A DNA stretch of 64,000 nucleotides from Corynebacterium afermentans subsp. lipophilum (GCF_030408375.1 NZ_CP046530.1:1984001-2048000); one strand, 5' to 3'; shown: positions 8,252 through 17,584, counted from the first letter of the stretch. The notes: generated by a model from the letters alone, not told the origin. A program made the numbers and translations.

Positions 8252-8322
8252 CAGATGGTGAATGGCAGATGGTGAAAATGCGCCTTCGCCGGGCATATTC
8301 ACCATCGGTGTTTCACCATCTG
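8252..8322. repeat. Compound palindromic element A (GATGGTGAA unit)
   Basis: Two copies of GATGGTGAA on the left (8254 and 8268) are followed by two inverted copies, TTCACCATC and TTTCACCATC, on the right. The arms nest into one long hairpin around a GCC-TTCG-CCG tip. It ends six bases before the stop codon of the major pilin at 8329, so it lies between the two pilin genes inside the putative pilus operon. The unit is shared with elements D and E. Confidence 0.85.
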
Positions 8323-8328
8323 CGCGGT

Positions 8329-9849
8329 TTAAGCGTTGCGGCGGCTGAGCTGGTACGCAGCGCCACCACCGAACAGCACGAGGCCGAGCGCCAGGATGTA
8401 GAGCATGGTGCGCTCACCGGTCGCGGGCAGGCGGCCCCAGATGTTGTCCTTCACGTCGTTGACCGCGACGGTGTAGACGGGGCGGGTGGTGTCGGTGCCC
8501 TCCGTGGTGCGGGTAAGCAGCTGCGGGTCCGGGTTAACCAGGTAGCCCTGCGGCGCCTTGGTCTCAACTGCGCAGTACTGCACGGTCGGGTTGAGCTGCA
8601 TGCCGAAGCCGGAGGCCACAGCGGCCTTCGCGGAGGCGACGTCGCCGCCCTGGGCGGTGAAGGAGGTTGCGAGCTCGGTGGAGTTGGCAGTTGCGGTGCC
8701 CTTGATCGCCTCGGCGTCCTTGGCTACTGCGTAGCCTTTGTTGCCGTCCGGTGCGCAGGGGTAGATCTCGAACTCGGCGCCGTTGCCGGTCTTTTCGTCC
8801 TCCACCGCATTGCCGTTGAGGTTCTTGGTCACCTCGACGTTGACGTACTGCGTGGTGGTGTTGTTGGTGTCCTGGTCGCCGTCCTTGGTGGTCTCCGGCT
8901 TGGTCGGAATCGGATCCTCGCGGTTGGGCACGTAGACGTTGGCGGTGTTGTTGATCTGGCCGTTTGCCGGGATCGCGTTGACCTTCGCTTTGAACACCAC
9001 CTGGGCGGTCAGGCCCGGGTTCTCGCCGCGCAGCTTCTCCAAGCGCTGCAGGCCGGCCTCGGTGAACTCGACGGTGAGGTTCTGGCCGTTGTTGGTGATG
9101 GTGTAGTCGCCGGACTGCAGGGAAGCGTCCACGCCGTCCTTGGCGCCGATGAGGGTGACGGCCGCCGAGTCAGCGACGTAGGTCAGTTCCTTCTGCAGGT
9201 CGTCGGTGATACGGAACTGGCTGATGGTGCGGGTGCCGTCCTGCAGCACGTCACCCGCCGGCACCGGTGCCTTGACGGTGTAGGTGATCTCGTCGCCGAT
9301 GTTGGCGTTCGCGTCGTCTGCAGCCTTGGTCGGGTCCAGCTTCTGGTTCTTCGGGGAGACGGTCGGGTTGTAGTTCAATTCGCCGTCCTGCGTCAGCGGC
9401 AGCGTGACCAGGAACGGGGCGGCGACGGTGTAGTTGCCGTTGGTCTTCTCGGTGACCTTGTAGATGCCGACCTTGAGGTTGTCGAACTTAGCGATGCCGT
9501 CGGCACCGGTCTTGACGTTTTGGGCGGTGAAGGTGGTGTCGATAGTCGCTGCATCGGCGCCAGCGTTGACGATGTCGCCGGCTTCCTTCCAGCCCGCGGC
9601 GGTGTTCAGCCCGTTTTGCATCTGCACGCGCTCGACGATGAACTCGGTGCCCTCAACGTTGCCGGTGGCATCGCCCGGGTCGCCTTCCTGCTTGTGGATG
9701 GTCAGGCTCGCCGTCTTGTTCACGTCAACGGCCTGGTTGTTCTGCGCGACGGCAACCGGCGCGAGGTCCGGGGCGACGGCGAGCGGGGTGGCGGTTGCGA
9801 ACGCGGCCGCGGCGGCCAGCGCGAAGGTTTTCTTCGAAAGGTTCGACAT
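8329..9849 (-). CDS. SpaH/EbpB-type major pilin, LPATG anchored
   Basis: The 506-residue protein has a signal peptide ending AVAQ (about residue 36), a pilin motif-like NPTVSPKNQ with the candidate cross-link Lys167, an E-box region (CAVETKAPQGY) in the C-terminal Cna-B-like domain, and a sorting signal LPATG at about residue 474 with hydrophobic tail and SRRNA. These are the features of shaft pilins joined by class C sortases, with internal isopeptide bonds. AAAGGAC lies ten bases before the ATG. The gene is between the giant adhesin and the minor pilin on the same strand, and its stop codon is followed directly by palindromic element A. Confidence 0.93.
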   Translation of the reverse strand: MSNLSKKTFALAAAAAFATATPLAVAPDLAPVAVAQNNQAVDVNKTASLTIHKQEGDPGDATGNVEGTEFIVERVQMQNGLNTAAGWKEAGDIVNAGADAATIDTTFTAQNVKTGADGIAKFDNLKVGIYKVTEKTNGNYTVAAPFLVTLPLTQDGELNYNPTVSPKNQKLDPTKAADDANANIGDEITYTVKAPVPAGDVLQDGTRTISQFRITDDLQKELTYVADSAAVTLIGAKDGVDASLQSGDYTITNNGQNLTVEFTEAGLQRLEKLRGENPGLTAQVVFKAKVNAIPANGQINNTANVYVPNREDPIPTKPETTKDGDQDTNNTTTQYVNVEVTKNLNGNAVEDEKTGNGAEFEIYPCAPDGNKGYAVAKDAEAIKGTATANSTELATSFTAQGGDVASAKAAVASGFGMQLNPTVQYCAVETKAPQGYLVNPDPQLLTRTTEGTDTTRPVYTVAVNDVKDNIWGRLPATGERTMLYILALGLVLFGGGAAYQLSRRNA

Positions 9850-9958
9850 GATTGCAAGTCCTTTTCTGGAGGGGTGGTGTGTGTGGAGTTGGTTTTCGGA
9901 ATTACATGTGCCGGTTTATGAAAGCCCGTACACCGTCCGCTTGTAGCGGGCGAATTTT

Positions 9959-12900
9959 CTACATCTCAACGAGCTCACCGCCTTCCGCGCGCTCGTCGCG
10001 GCGGCTGACCCGCCATGCGCCCCAGCCGAACAGCGCCAGGCCGAGCAGCAGGAACAGCACGAGGGTCTGCTCACCGGTTTCGGGGAGCAGCATGCCTATC
10101 GACGCCGAAGGTTTCAACGCCCCCTGCGCATCCTTCGCCGTCACCGTCTGGGTCGCCCCGCCGGCGTTCGCGGCGGCGGTGACGGTCACGGCGGCGTCGC
10201 CCTCGGACGGGTAGCGCCAGGTTTCGTCGGCGCTTGCCGGGATGGAGACGTTGAAGGTGCAGGAAAACTCCTCGCCGGCGGCCAGCTCGGTGGTCGGGCA
10301 GATGCTGTCCGGCACGGCACCGTCGTCGCCGATGCGCGTAACCACCCCGCCGCGGGTGACGTCGAGGCCGGCGAGCGACGGGTCCGTCACCGTGAAATCC
10401 TTCAGCGGGAATTCGCCGGTGTTGGTCACGGTGTAGGTCATCCGCATGGACGTGGCGTCGTGGCGCAGCAGCGTGGTGCCGAAGGCGTCGCCGGTGAGCT
10501 GGCCCAGCGGAGTGCCGTCGATAGTCTTTTGCACCTTCAGCCCGGGGAAGGTGTTCTTCGCCGTGAGCGACCACCGGTCGCCGGAGCGCGCCACGTCCTT
10601 GGGGTCGGAGACCGGCTGCGCGGTGAACATGACCGAGTCCGCGTCGCCCTTGAGCGGGGTGACCAATTCGCCGTTGGACACCACCTGGAACACGGACGCG
10701 GCGTCGGGGTTGCCGTCGTCGACCTCGTCAACGGCGCAGTCGCTGTCCACCGGCACGTCCGCGATGGTGTGCGTCTCGCCGGCGTGCAGCTGGAACTCCT
10801 CGCTCCGCGACGAACACGACTGGTGGAACGTGAACGTGCCGGAGTTCGGGCCGGCGGCAGTCTTGGTGAACGCGACGTCGTAGTGGGCGCGCGGGTGGTA
10901 GATGTCCGCGCCGACGGTCAGCGCGGTCTCCGCCGACGGCAGGTTCGCCGCGGTGGCGAAGGTGTACGAGTACGCCTTGTCGGAGCCGTTCACCTCGTCC
11001 GGGGCGAGGTTGGACAGCGAGCCGGTGGGCAGCGCGGGCGAACCGCTCCCCCACGTGGCGTACTGCGCCAGCGGGGTGCGTGCGCCGTCGGTCACCTCGA
11101 GCTGGCCGCGAGCGGCGAGCGCCGCGCTGCCGGCGAAGTCGAGAGTGCAGTTCGCCCCCACCGGCAGGTCCACGACCTGCCCGCCCGCCGGGGCTTCGAA
11201 ACTGCGGGGCATCTCCGATCCGGACAGGGCGGTCAGCGGGAACTGCCTGGTCACGGCGGTCTGCGCGGGGTCGTCGCAACGCAGCTGCGCGGTGTAGCCC
11301 GCCTCATCCGCGCCGACGAGGTAGCCGGAGTTGAACACCGCCAGACGCACCGGGGTGGTGCGCCGCTCCACCTTGTTCACGAAGTGGAGGTCCGCAGGCG
11401 CGGTTTCACCCGGGTTGGGGGCGTAGCCGCGCACGACCTTCTGCTCCGGGGCGATGGTCAGCGCCTCCGGCACGTTCGTCGCATCCTGCTCGTTGAACGT
11501 GCACAGCGACCCGGCTGGAACCTTCGCCTCGCCGGAGACGAACGCGCCGTCGGTGAAGTCGCCCTTGCGGATACTTGCAGGAATGACGTAACCGTCCGCC
11601 GGGCGCAGCTTCTCCGGGATGAAGGAGGTCTCGCCCACCGAGCTGGTCTGATAGCCGATCGCCTTGCACTGCAGCGTGAAGTTGAACGTGTAGTCGTCCG
11701 GGATCTCGCTGAGGTTGCCCGCCGCGCCGGCGAGGTCCTTGCGCAGACGCACCGCGGAGGTCTCGTACTCGTAGTGGTTGTCCAGGCGGACGTGGTTCTT
11801 CGCCGGGTCGTCCACGGTGAGGAACACCGGCGACGTGGTCGTGTCGTTGTCCAGCTTCTGGTCCGGGTAGGCGTTGCCGCCTTCGCGGTCCACAACCCAA
11901 TCCACAAAGGCCGGGCGCAAGAACGCTTTCAGGTCGTCCTGCCCGTCGTTCATCGCCAGGGCGAGGGAGCCGAACTTGTCGCCGGTGAGTTGGCAGTCGG
12001 CGCCGACCGGGACGCCGTCGAAAAGCGCAGTGCCCTCACCCTTGATGGACTTCTGCTGCTCCTGCAGTACCGCGGTGTCACCCGTCTCCGGGTCGCGGCA
12101 CACGAGGGTGAACGAGTGGTTGTACAGCGCGTCCTGCAGGTCCTTTCCGGCATTCGCGTACTGGGTGCGGATGCTGTCGGTGGGCAGGATCGCTTTCTTG
12201 TCCAGCTGAATCTGGGTGACTCGGCGGGAGTAGGTGTTGATGAACAGCAGCGTCGTGCCGCCGTCGCTGACGACGAAGTCGGCGGAGCCGCCGTTTACCT
12301 GCGCACCGTTGACCGCCATGGACTTGTCCAACGTGATGCCCACCGCGGTGGAGGTCTCCCCCTCGGTGGCAGTACAGCTGGAGCCGACCGCCGCTGTCGT
12401 GCCGCCGGGCGCCTGGCCCTGCTGCACCGTGGTGGACAGGCGCGGGCCTTCCGTGCCGTCTGGGTTGGTGCACGTCAAGGTCACCGGGAACACGCGGTTG
12501 GTCTTGATGTCCCGGCGCGGCTGCGAGATCAGGTTGTTCGGGTCGTTGAACCGCACTTCCTTGGTTCCCTGCACCGGCGCCTGGATCAGGTCGTACTCGT
12601 GGTGCACGTCCATGGTGGACTGCTTGCCGATGGTGAACTGCCCATTCGCCCCCACATCCTTGCTGCCACCAGCGTCAGCGGCGTAGAGATACTCGGACGT
12701 GCTGCTGATCGGGTACTGCCGCCCGTCCTTCGTTGTCCGGGTCGCGCTGTCGCCGCTTTCCGCGAGCGTGCATTGCGTGCCCTGCGGCACCTGCCCGGCA
12801 GTGAACTCGGCGCTTCCGCCGGGTGCGAGGTCAAAGCGGTCGGTGAAGCCATTGTCGCAGGTGAGCTCATAGCTTAACGACGATGGCGCCAGCGTCGTCC

Positions 12901-15748
12901 GACCACCAGTGCGCAAATTGACCGTCAACCCATTGCCCGCCGGAGCGAACGTGTTGGTCACCGTGGCAGTGGTGGTGTCCTGGGAGATCGTCGGGGTGAT
13001 GCTCTGCACGTCCGTGCTGAACAGGATCCCGCCCGCGACCTGCGGGGTCTCCTCCGTGAAGGTGCACGTGTTGCCGTAAGGCACTCCCATACTGCCGCCG
13101 AGGTCGTTTGCCGCGGCGTCGTCCGCCTTCAGCGTGACGGTACCGTTCGCCGCGACGGTGGCGCGGCCGGTGAGCTCCACGGAACGGGACTGCCCCGCCA
13201 CGCCCGTGGCAACATTGCGCGTCCCGCAGCGGAACGAGAACGCGTACGTGCTGGGGAGCTTGCCCGTGACGGTGGAGTTGACCACCTTGTTCAGCTGCAC
13301 CGTGCCCAGCTTCGGGTCGAAGGTGTTGATCACAGTGACCAGGTTGCGGTCCGTGCCGGAAACCGGCCGGATGGTGTAAATGGCCCGGTTCTTCGCCTCC
13401 GCGTTGGTCAACGTGGTCACTTGGTCGCCAGCGTTGGACGCGCTGACCTGCGCACCGACGAACTTCGTGTTCGCGGTTTCGCCGGGTTCGTCCTCCCACA
13501 CCTTGCACGCGGCGCTGGCCGGGACGCTGTCGATAGCCGCCTCGCCGTCGGAGCCGGTTAGTGTGACGGTCCCCTCCTTCGCGGGACGGCCGGCCACCTC
13601 GCACCGGTAGTGCACCGTGTACGTCAGCTTGGCGACATCCGGGTCGCCGGCGGCGAGGCCGTTGACCTGGTTGCGGATGTGCAGGGGGAACGTGAGGTAG
13701 GCGTAGCTCGTGGTGAAGTGGAGCTCCGGCGTCGTGCCTTCGTGGAGCGTGAAGTGGTATTCCGCGCCCGACGGGTTCAGCGGCGCGCCGGCGAGCTGGG
13801 CATCGCGGCCGGTGAACTCGATGGTCTTGCGTTGCTCCTCGGTGAGGTCCGTCAGCGGCGTGATCGAGCAGTCCCGCTCCACCGGGATGCTGTCCAGGGT
13901 GACGGCGTTGGACGGCTTCGCCTGGGTCAGATCCAGCGTGAATTCTCGGCTGATGTTGGTCCCGGCGCACGTCAGGTTGAAGCGGTAGGTCCCGCCAACC
14001 TTGCCGTCTGTGACCGGGTCGCCGACGATCGTCTTGCTGAAGACGAGCTTGCCCGGCGTGTACGTGTAGGAGTTGTTGGCGTTTGCCGAGCCGATAGCTG
14101 TGGGAGCAGCCGCCGTGGTTGGCAGCTGGACCGTCACCGGTGCCGAAGCGGACGGCGCAGCCGTGCCGTTCCACGACAGGGTGAGTTTCGTTCCGGCAGG
14201 CGGCGCCGGGACCTTCTCCGTGATGGTGCAGGTGCTGCCCTGGGGCAGGTTGTCCACGCTGGCGGAGCGCCCCTTTTCCACAACAACGTCGTCTTCGAGC
14301 TTGACGCTTGGATATGCAGTTTTGAACCCTTCGGGCACGGTGCACTTGTAGTGCAGCGTGTACTTCTGCAGGCTGTTTTCCGCGAAGTTCGCGGCGTTGC
14401 CGTCCACTGTCTTAGCCAGGTTGAGCTTGGCGGGTTTAAACTTCGATTCCCAGGTGACGGAGCAGTTTGGGACACGGGTTTCGGCCGCAGGGATCAGCAG
14501 CGTCGACGTGCCAGTCTGGGCGTTTTCCGTCAGCGTGTAGCCCGTAGGCACCGCCCCCTTGCGGATGAGGTAGGTTTCGCTGTTCGTTCCGCCCGAGGTG
14601 AGGGTGCACTTCCACACTGGGTCGTAGCGGTCGAACGCGCGGTCTGCTGGGTCGAGCGTGGAGGTGTAGCCCAGCTGGTCAAGTGGGACGCCGTCGGATC
14701 CGACGCGGCGAAGCGCCGTGGTCGAACCACCCGCCGGGGTGGATAACGTGGTGCGGTTGGAGCCGTCCTGCAAAAACGCCGAGTAGCTGGCAGTTCGCGC
14801 GGTGGGGTCCGCCACCTTTTCAAAGGCGTTCTGCACCGTGGCGGAGCCTTCTTTGTCGAAGGCGATGCGGCTCAGCGCGATGCCGATAGCCACGCCCTGC
14901 GTTCCGGTGCTGTTGGAACCCATGCTGACCTGCAGCGTCTTCGGGTTGTCAACGCCAACCACCCACGTGCCGTACGTGCCGGTTGAGCGGGAGAAGCACA
15001 CGAACCCGCGGGAGCGGCCGTCGGACATGCTGCCCCAGTTCTTCGGTTCGTTCCCGGGACCGAACTGCGGGTCCCTGCCGCCGGTGCAAGCATCTTTCGC
15101 GTTCGGCGGGGTAAGGCGGACCGCCTGTCCCACCGTTCCGCCATCGACGCTGATCATCTCGCCGTTTCCGCCGGCACCGGTGGACTCGCCGTCCACCACG
15201 GCGAAGCGGTACGACGCGAGCGGATCGGCCACCCCGTTTCGCTTCACCACAATGTCCGACAGTGTGAAACGGGCGAACGGGTCACCCGCACCTTCCATCT
15301 GCAGAATGTCCTGCGACGTCGAGCTTGGGTACCGCTCGAAGAACCCGGTGTTCGTTTTAGCGAATGCCGTGCCGGACCAGCTGGGGTTGGAATTGGCGGT
15401 GAACCGGGTGCTGGTGTTTTTCGTTTCAATCCCGAGGTTGAAGGTGATGGTGTAATCGCCCACCCTCTTCGTCTTTGCGCCCGGTGTGGTCAAATCCGAA
15501 ACATCCAGCCAGCACATTTGGTTGGCCCATGTCTCGGCAACTCCCGTACCTCTGCGGAACGAGCAGTCCCCAAAGTTCACGCCGTCATTTGAGGTAGTTT
15601 GGGCCTCCGCCTGCTGCACTCCCGGGGACACGACACCCGCGACAAGCGTCAGCGCGGCAAGAATCAGCGCTGCCCAAACCGCCACTGCGCCATGCTGGCG
15701 GCGGCTGGATGTGGGGTGGACAGTCTGGGACATGCATCCTCGGATCAT
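9959..15748 (-). CDS. Giant LPETG-anchored surface adhesin with DUF5979-like repeats
   Basis: This is the largest gene of the window (1929 residues). ATG 15748 is the outer start; ATG 15733 with GAGGA just upstream is an alternative, giving the signal peptide MSQTVHPTSSRRQHGAVAVW onward and cleavage near AEAQ. An N-terminal adhesive-type beta domain (about 50-430) is followed by roughly a dozen repeats of about 110 residues, each with a Cys-containing strand such as YTLHYKCTVPEG, YRFNLTCAG or YAFSFRCGTRN and a partner such as GSTCTITE or TQCTLAE. These fit DUF5979/SpaA-like prealbumin folds. The end is LLPETG, a hydrophobic segment and SRRDE. It is first in the pilus cluster and is probably the tip adhesin. 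A ligand cannot be inferred. Confidence 0.88.
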   Translation of the reverse strand: MIRGCMSQTVHPTSSRRQHGAVAVWAALILAALTLVAGVVSPGVQQAEAQTTSNDGVNFGDCSFRRGTGVAETWANQMCWLDVSDLTTPGAKTKRVGDYTITFNLGIETKNTSTRFTANSNPSWSGTAFAKTNTGFFERYPSSTSQDILQMEGAGDPFARFTLSDIVVKRNGVADPLASYRFAVVDGESTGAGGNGEMISVDGGTVGQAVRLTPPNAKDACTGGRDPQFGPGNEPKNWGSMSDGRSRGFVCFSRSTGTYGTWVVGVDNPKTLQVSMGSNSTGTQGVAIGIALSRIAFDKEGSATVQNAFEKVADPTARTASYSAFLQDGSNRTTLSTPAGGSTTALRRVGSDGVPLDQLGYTSTLDPADRAFDRYDPVWKCTLTSGGTNSETYLIRKGAVPTGYTLTENAQTGTSTLLIPAAETRVPNCSVTWESKFKPAKLNLAKTVDGNAANFAENSLQKYTLHYKCTVPEGFKTAYPSVKLEDDVVVEKGRSASVDNLPQGSTCTITEKVPAPPAGTKLTLSWNGTAAPSASAPVTVQLPTTAAAPTAIGSANANNSYTYTPGKLVFSKTIVGDPVTDGKVGGTYRFNLTCAGTNISREFTLDLTQAKPSNAVTLDSIPVERDCSITPLTDLTEEQRKTIEFTGRDAQLAGAPLNPSGAEYHFTLHEGTTPELHFTTSYAYLTFPLHIRNQVNGLAAGDPDVAKLTYTVHYRCEVAGRPAKEGTVTLTGSDGEAAIDSVPASAACKVWEDEPGETANTKFVGAQVSASNAGDQVTTLTNAEAKNRAIYTIRPVSGTDRNLVTVINTFDPKLGTVQLNKVVNSTVTGKLPSTYAFSFRCGTRNVATGVAGQSRSVELTGRATVAANGTVTLKADDAAANDLGGSMGVPYGNTCTFTEETPQVAGGILFSTDVQSITPTISQDTTTATVTNTFAPAGNGLTVNLRTGGRTTLAPSSLSYELTCDNGFTDRFDLAPGGSAEFTAGQVPQGTQCTLAESGDSATRTTKDGRQYPISSTSEYLYAADAGGSKDVGANGQFTIGKQSTMDVHHEYDLIQAPVQGTKEVRFNDPNNLISQPRRDIKTNRVFPVTLTCTNPDGTEGPRLSTTVQQGQAPGGTTAAVGSSCTATEGETSTAVGITLDKSMAVNGAQVNGGSADFVVSDGGTTLLFINTYSRRVTQIQLDKKAILPTDSIRTQYANAGKDLQDALYNHSFTLVCRDPETGDTAVLQEQQKSIKGEGTALFDGVPVGADCQLTGDKFGSLALAMNDGQDDLKAFLRPAFVDWVVDREGGNAYPDQKLDNDTTTSPVFLTVDDPAKNHVRLDNHYEYETSAVRLRKDLAGAAGNLSEIPDDYTFNFTLQCKAIGYQTSSVGETSFIPEKLRPADGYVIPASIRKGDFTDGAFVSGEAKVPAGSLCTFNEQDATNVPEALTIAPEQKVVRGYAPNPGETAPADLHFVNKVERRTTPVRLAVFNSGYLVGADEAGYTAQLRCDDPAQTAVTRQFPLTALSGSEMPRSFEAPAGGQVVDLPVGANCTLDFAGSAALAARGQLEVTDGARTPLAQYATWGSGSPALPTGSLSNLAPDEVNGSDKAYSYTFATAANLPSAETALTVGADIYHPRAHYDVAFTKTAAGPNSGTFTFHQSCSSRSEEFQLHAGETHTIADVPVDSDCAVDEVDDGNPDAASVFQVVSNGELVTPLKGDADSVMFTAQPVSDPKDVARSGDRWSLTAKNTFPGLKVQKTIDGTPLGQLTGDAFGTTLLRHDATSMRMTYTVTNTGEFPLKDFTVTDPSLAGLDVTRGGVVTRIGDDGAVPDSICPTTELAAGEEFSCTFNVSIPASADETWRYPSEGDAAVTVTAAANAGGATQTVTAKDAQGALKPSASIGMLLPETGEQTLVLFLLLGLALFGWGAWRVSRRDERAEGGELVEM

Positions 15749-16101
15749 TGTGAACCTATTTATTGCGTCATGGATGCTACGCGGTAAACGTCAGGATGAA
15801 AACACAGCGAAACCAGCGTTTAAAAGTTGGACACACTGCCTGCCCACAGCCTTTCCCCAGCCTTCGCGTTGTCCAACCCGTTTTCGCACGTTAAAAGATT
15901 ATGCAACTCATGTCAGGGCCTTGGTGCGAAAGCGAAAAGCTCTCCGCACGCACCCTCGCCGCCAACGTGTTTTCCGTCACTACCCGCTGACCACACTGAA
16001 GATTTCGAGTTCCACCTTTCGAGGATCAGCCCAATTTCCATGGTTTTCGAAATCCGCTCTTCGAAACCTTTGGGTAGCCGCCCCCACGGATAGACAGCAA
16101 A
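15749..16101. other. Upstream region of the surface island
   Basis: There is no convincing gene here. This 350-bp stretch is less GC-rich than its surroundings and precedes the giant adhesin gene, so it should contain the promoter of the pilus cluster. On the minus strand an AATAAAT -10-like box lies nine bases before ATG 15748. Short inverted repeats (TTGGACA at 15832 against TGTCCAA at 15870; GGTTTTCGAA against TTCGAAACC near 16040-16068) could be operator sites. No regulator family can be assigned. Confidence 0.5.
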
Positions 16102-16130
16102 ACGCCCGGCTGACGGAATCAGCCGGGCGT
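16102..16130 (-). terminator. Rho-independent terminator of ppk2
   Basis: A perfect 12-bp stem (ACGCCCGGCTGA with its complement) closes on a CGGAA loop and is followed on the minus strand by TTTT. It is 18 bases past the ppk2 stop codon. Confidence 0.88.
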
Positions 16131-16147
16131 CGAAAAGCGATAAGCCC

Positions 16148-17047
16148 CTAGTCGCCGATCTGGTCGCGGCCGCGCTTCACAATGAGCGGATCGGGCTGGC
16201 CGACAACCTCGTGGTCCTTGTTCGTGTACTCGAACTTGGACAAGATGTAGCGCATGGCGTTGAGGCGGGCGCGCTTCTTGTCGTTGGACTTAATGGTGAT
16301 CCACGGCGACTCGTCGGTGTCCGTGTAGCGGAACTGCTCCTCCTTGGCGCGGGTGTAGTCCTCCCACTTGTCCAGGGAGGCCAGGTCCATCGGGGAAAGC
16401 TTCCACTGGCGAACCGGGTCTACCTGGCGGATGGCGAAGCGGGTGCGCTGCTCCTTCTGGGTCACGGAGAACCAGAACTTGGTCAGGGAGATGCCGGAGC
16501 CGAGGATCATATTCTCCAGCATCGGCACCTCGCGGAGGAACTCGGCGTGCTGGGACTCGGTGCAGAAGCCCATGACGCGCTCGACGCCGGAGCGGTTGTA
16601 CCAGGAGCGGTCGAAGAAGACGATCTCTCCGGCGGCCGGGAAGTGCTCGATGTAGCGCTGGAAGTACCAGGAGGTGGACTCGCGCGGCGACGGCTTCTCC
16701 AGCGCCACGGTGCGTGCACCGCGTGGGTTGAGGTGCTCGTTGAAGCGCTTGATGGTGCCGCCTTTGCCGGCCGCGTCACGGCCCTCGAAGAGGATGATGT
16801 GGCGCTGGCCGGTGTCCTTGGTCCAGTTCTGCCACTTCAGCAGCTCAATCTGCAGGGCGCGCTTTTCCTTCTCGTAGTCGTCGCGAGAAAGACGCTCGTC
16901 GTAGGGGTAGTTCTCGCGCCACGTCTGAATGGCGGTGCCGTCCGGCATGAGCAGGACAGGGTCGTCCTCGTCGGTGTCGTCCACAACCCAGCCTTCGGTC
17001 TGAGCGAGGTCGATCATCGGCAGTTCGTCGTCTTTATTGTCAGCCAT
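16148..17047 (-). CDS. ppk2: Polyphosphate kinase 2
   Basis: The 299-residue protein has a P-loop EGRDAAGKGG at residues 88-97 and the PPK2 signature FFDRSWYNRSGVE in the middle, with a lid region rich in Arg and Lys. PPK2 enzymes transfer phosphate between polyphosphate and nucleoside diphosphates. An upstream extension to 17104 is open, but ATG 17047 (MADNKDDELP) lies seven bases after a TAGACT -10 box, which fits a leaderless transcript. In C. glutamicum a PPK2 gene also sits beside porHA and groEL2, which agrees with the neighbours here. Confidence 0.93.
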   Translation of the reverse strand: MADNKDDELPMIDLAQTEGWVVDDTDEDDPVLLMPDGTAIQTWRENYPYDERLSRDDYEKEKRALQIELLKWQNWTKDTGQRHIILFEGRDAAGKGGTIKRFNEHLNPRGARTVALEKPSPRESTSWYFQRYIEHFPAAGEIVFFDRSWYNRSGVERVMGFCTESQHAEFLREVPMLENMILGSGISLTKFWFSVTQKEQRTRFAIRQVDPVRQWKLSPMDLASLDKWEDYTRAKEEQFRYTDTDESPWITIKSNDKKRARLNAMRYILSKFEYTNKDHEVVGQPDPLIVKRGRDQIGD

Positions 17048-17102
17048 GTCTACCAGTCTATTCGGCGGAGGCGAGGTATGCCGGAGAAGTATGCAGGAAT
17101 GC

Positions 17103-17133
17103 AAAAGGCCCCGCCGCTTTGCGACGAGGCCTT
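17103..17133 (-). terminator. Terminator of porH-porA
   Basis: On the minus strand a 13-bp stem with two G-U pairs (17105-17117 against 17121-17133), a three-base loop and a following TTTT lies 15 bases after the porA stop codon. This separates the highly expressed channel genes from ppk2. Confidence 0.82.
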
Positions 17134-17147
17134 CGGTAAAACCGGTC

Positions 17148-17294
17148 TTAAGCGACCAAGCCGATCAGGTCGGCAATGTTGCCTGCCAGCTTGCCCAGCT
17201 CGCGCAGCAGGTCGAGCAGAGCGCCCGGAACCTGGGTGACGCCGTTGTCGCCGCTACCGGAGGAAAGTGCGTACCAGTTGGTGAGTGCGTTCAT
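17148..17294 (-). CDS. porA: PorA-type cell-wall channel peptide
   Basis: This 48-residue gene starts at ATG 17294 with AAAGGAG seven bases upstream. The peptide reads MNALTNWYALSSGSG and ends LAGNIADLIGLVA; the final ADLIG-L pattern is close to C. glutamicum PorA as I remember it (ending ADLIGLLG). PorA and PorH together form the main mycomembrane channel of Corynebacterium, are made without signal peptides and are O-mycoloylated. The position between ppk2 and groEL and just downstream of the PorH-type gene is the same as in C. glutamicum. It is easily missed by gene callers because of its size. Confidence 0.85.
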   Translation of the reverse strand: MNALTNWYALSSGSGDNGVTQVPGALLDLLRELGKLAGNIADLIGLVA

Positions 17295-17339
17295 GATGAT
17301 TCTCCTTTAAGAAAATTAAAGTCTGGTTGAGGCGAAGGC

Positions 17340-17474
17340 TTACTTAGCCGGAGCGACCTTGTCAGCGAAGTTCTTGATGGACTTCGGGGTGTTCTGGAAG
17401 AGATCAGCCAGGTTGGTAGCGAAGGTCTTGAAGGTCTTCAGCTGCTTCTGGATGAACTTGAGATCGAAAGGCAT
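17340..17474 (-). CDS. porH: PorH-type cell-wall channel peptide
   Basis: The 44-residue peptide starts at ATG 17474 after AAGGGG with short spacing: MPFDLKFIQKQLKTF, then amphipathic helix to KNFADKVAPAK. It has no signal peptide, as is usual for PorH. The gene precedes porA by 45 bp and shares its strand, terminator and promoter. An open frame to 17549 exists but adds residues without ribosome site. Sequence conservation of PorH is low, so this identification rests on size, amphipathic nature and the ppk2-porA-porH-groEL order. Confidence 0.82.
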   Translation of the reverse strand: MPFDLKFIQKQLKTFKTFATNLADLFQNTPKSIKNFADKVAPAK

Positions 17475-17555
17475 TATTTTCCCCTTTTCGATAGGTGCCA
17501 GTGGTTGTCTGGCAAAACTTGACAGGTACTGACACCCAATGGGCGTCACAGAAAG

Positions 17556-17584
17556 AATTTTGCCACATCAAACAGCCACGTCAA
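17556..17584 (-). promoter_or_regulatory. porH: Promoter of porH-porA
   Basis: On the minus strand TTGACG (17579-17584) is separated by exactly 17 bases from AAAATT (17556-17561), about 82 bases upstream of the porH start. This is a good -35/-10 pair for a primary sigma factor and suits the strong expression expected for porin genes. Confidence 0.6.

Noticed and set aside
10460..12877. 805-residue open frame on the plus strand
   Set aside because: It lies antisense to the giant adhesin gene, is dominated by Arg, Val and Gly without domain patterns, and arises from GC-rich codon phase. The same holds for plus frames at 46211-48694, 43648-45942 and 50687-53035 and the minus frame 22860-24761.
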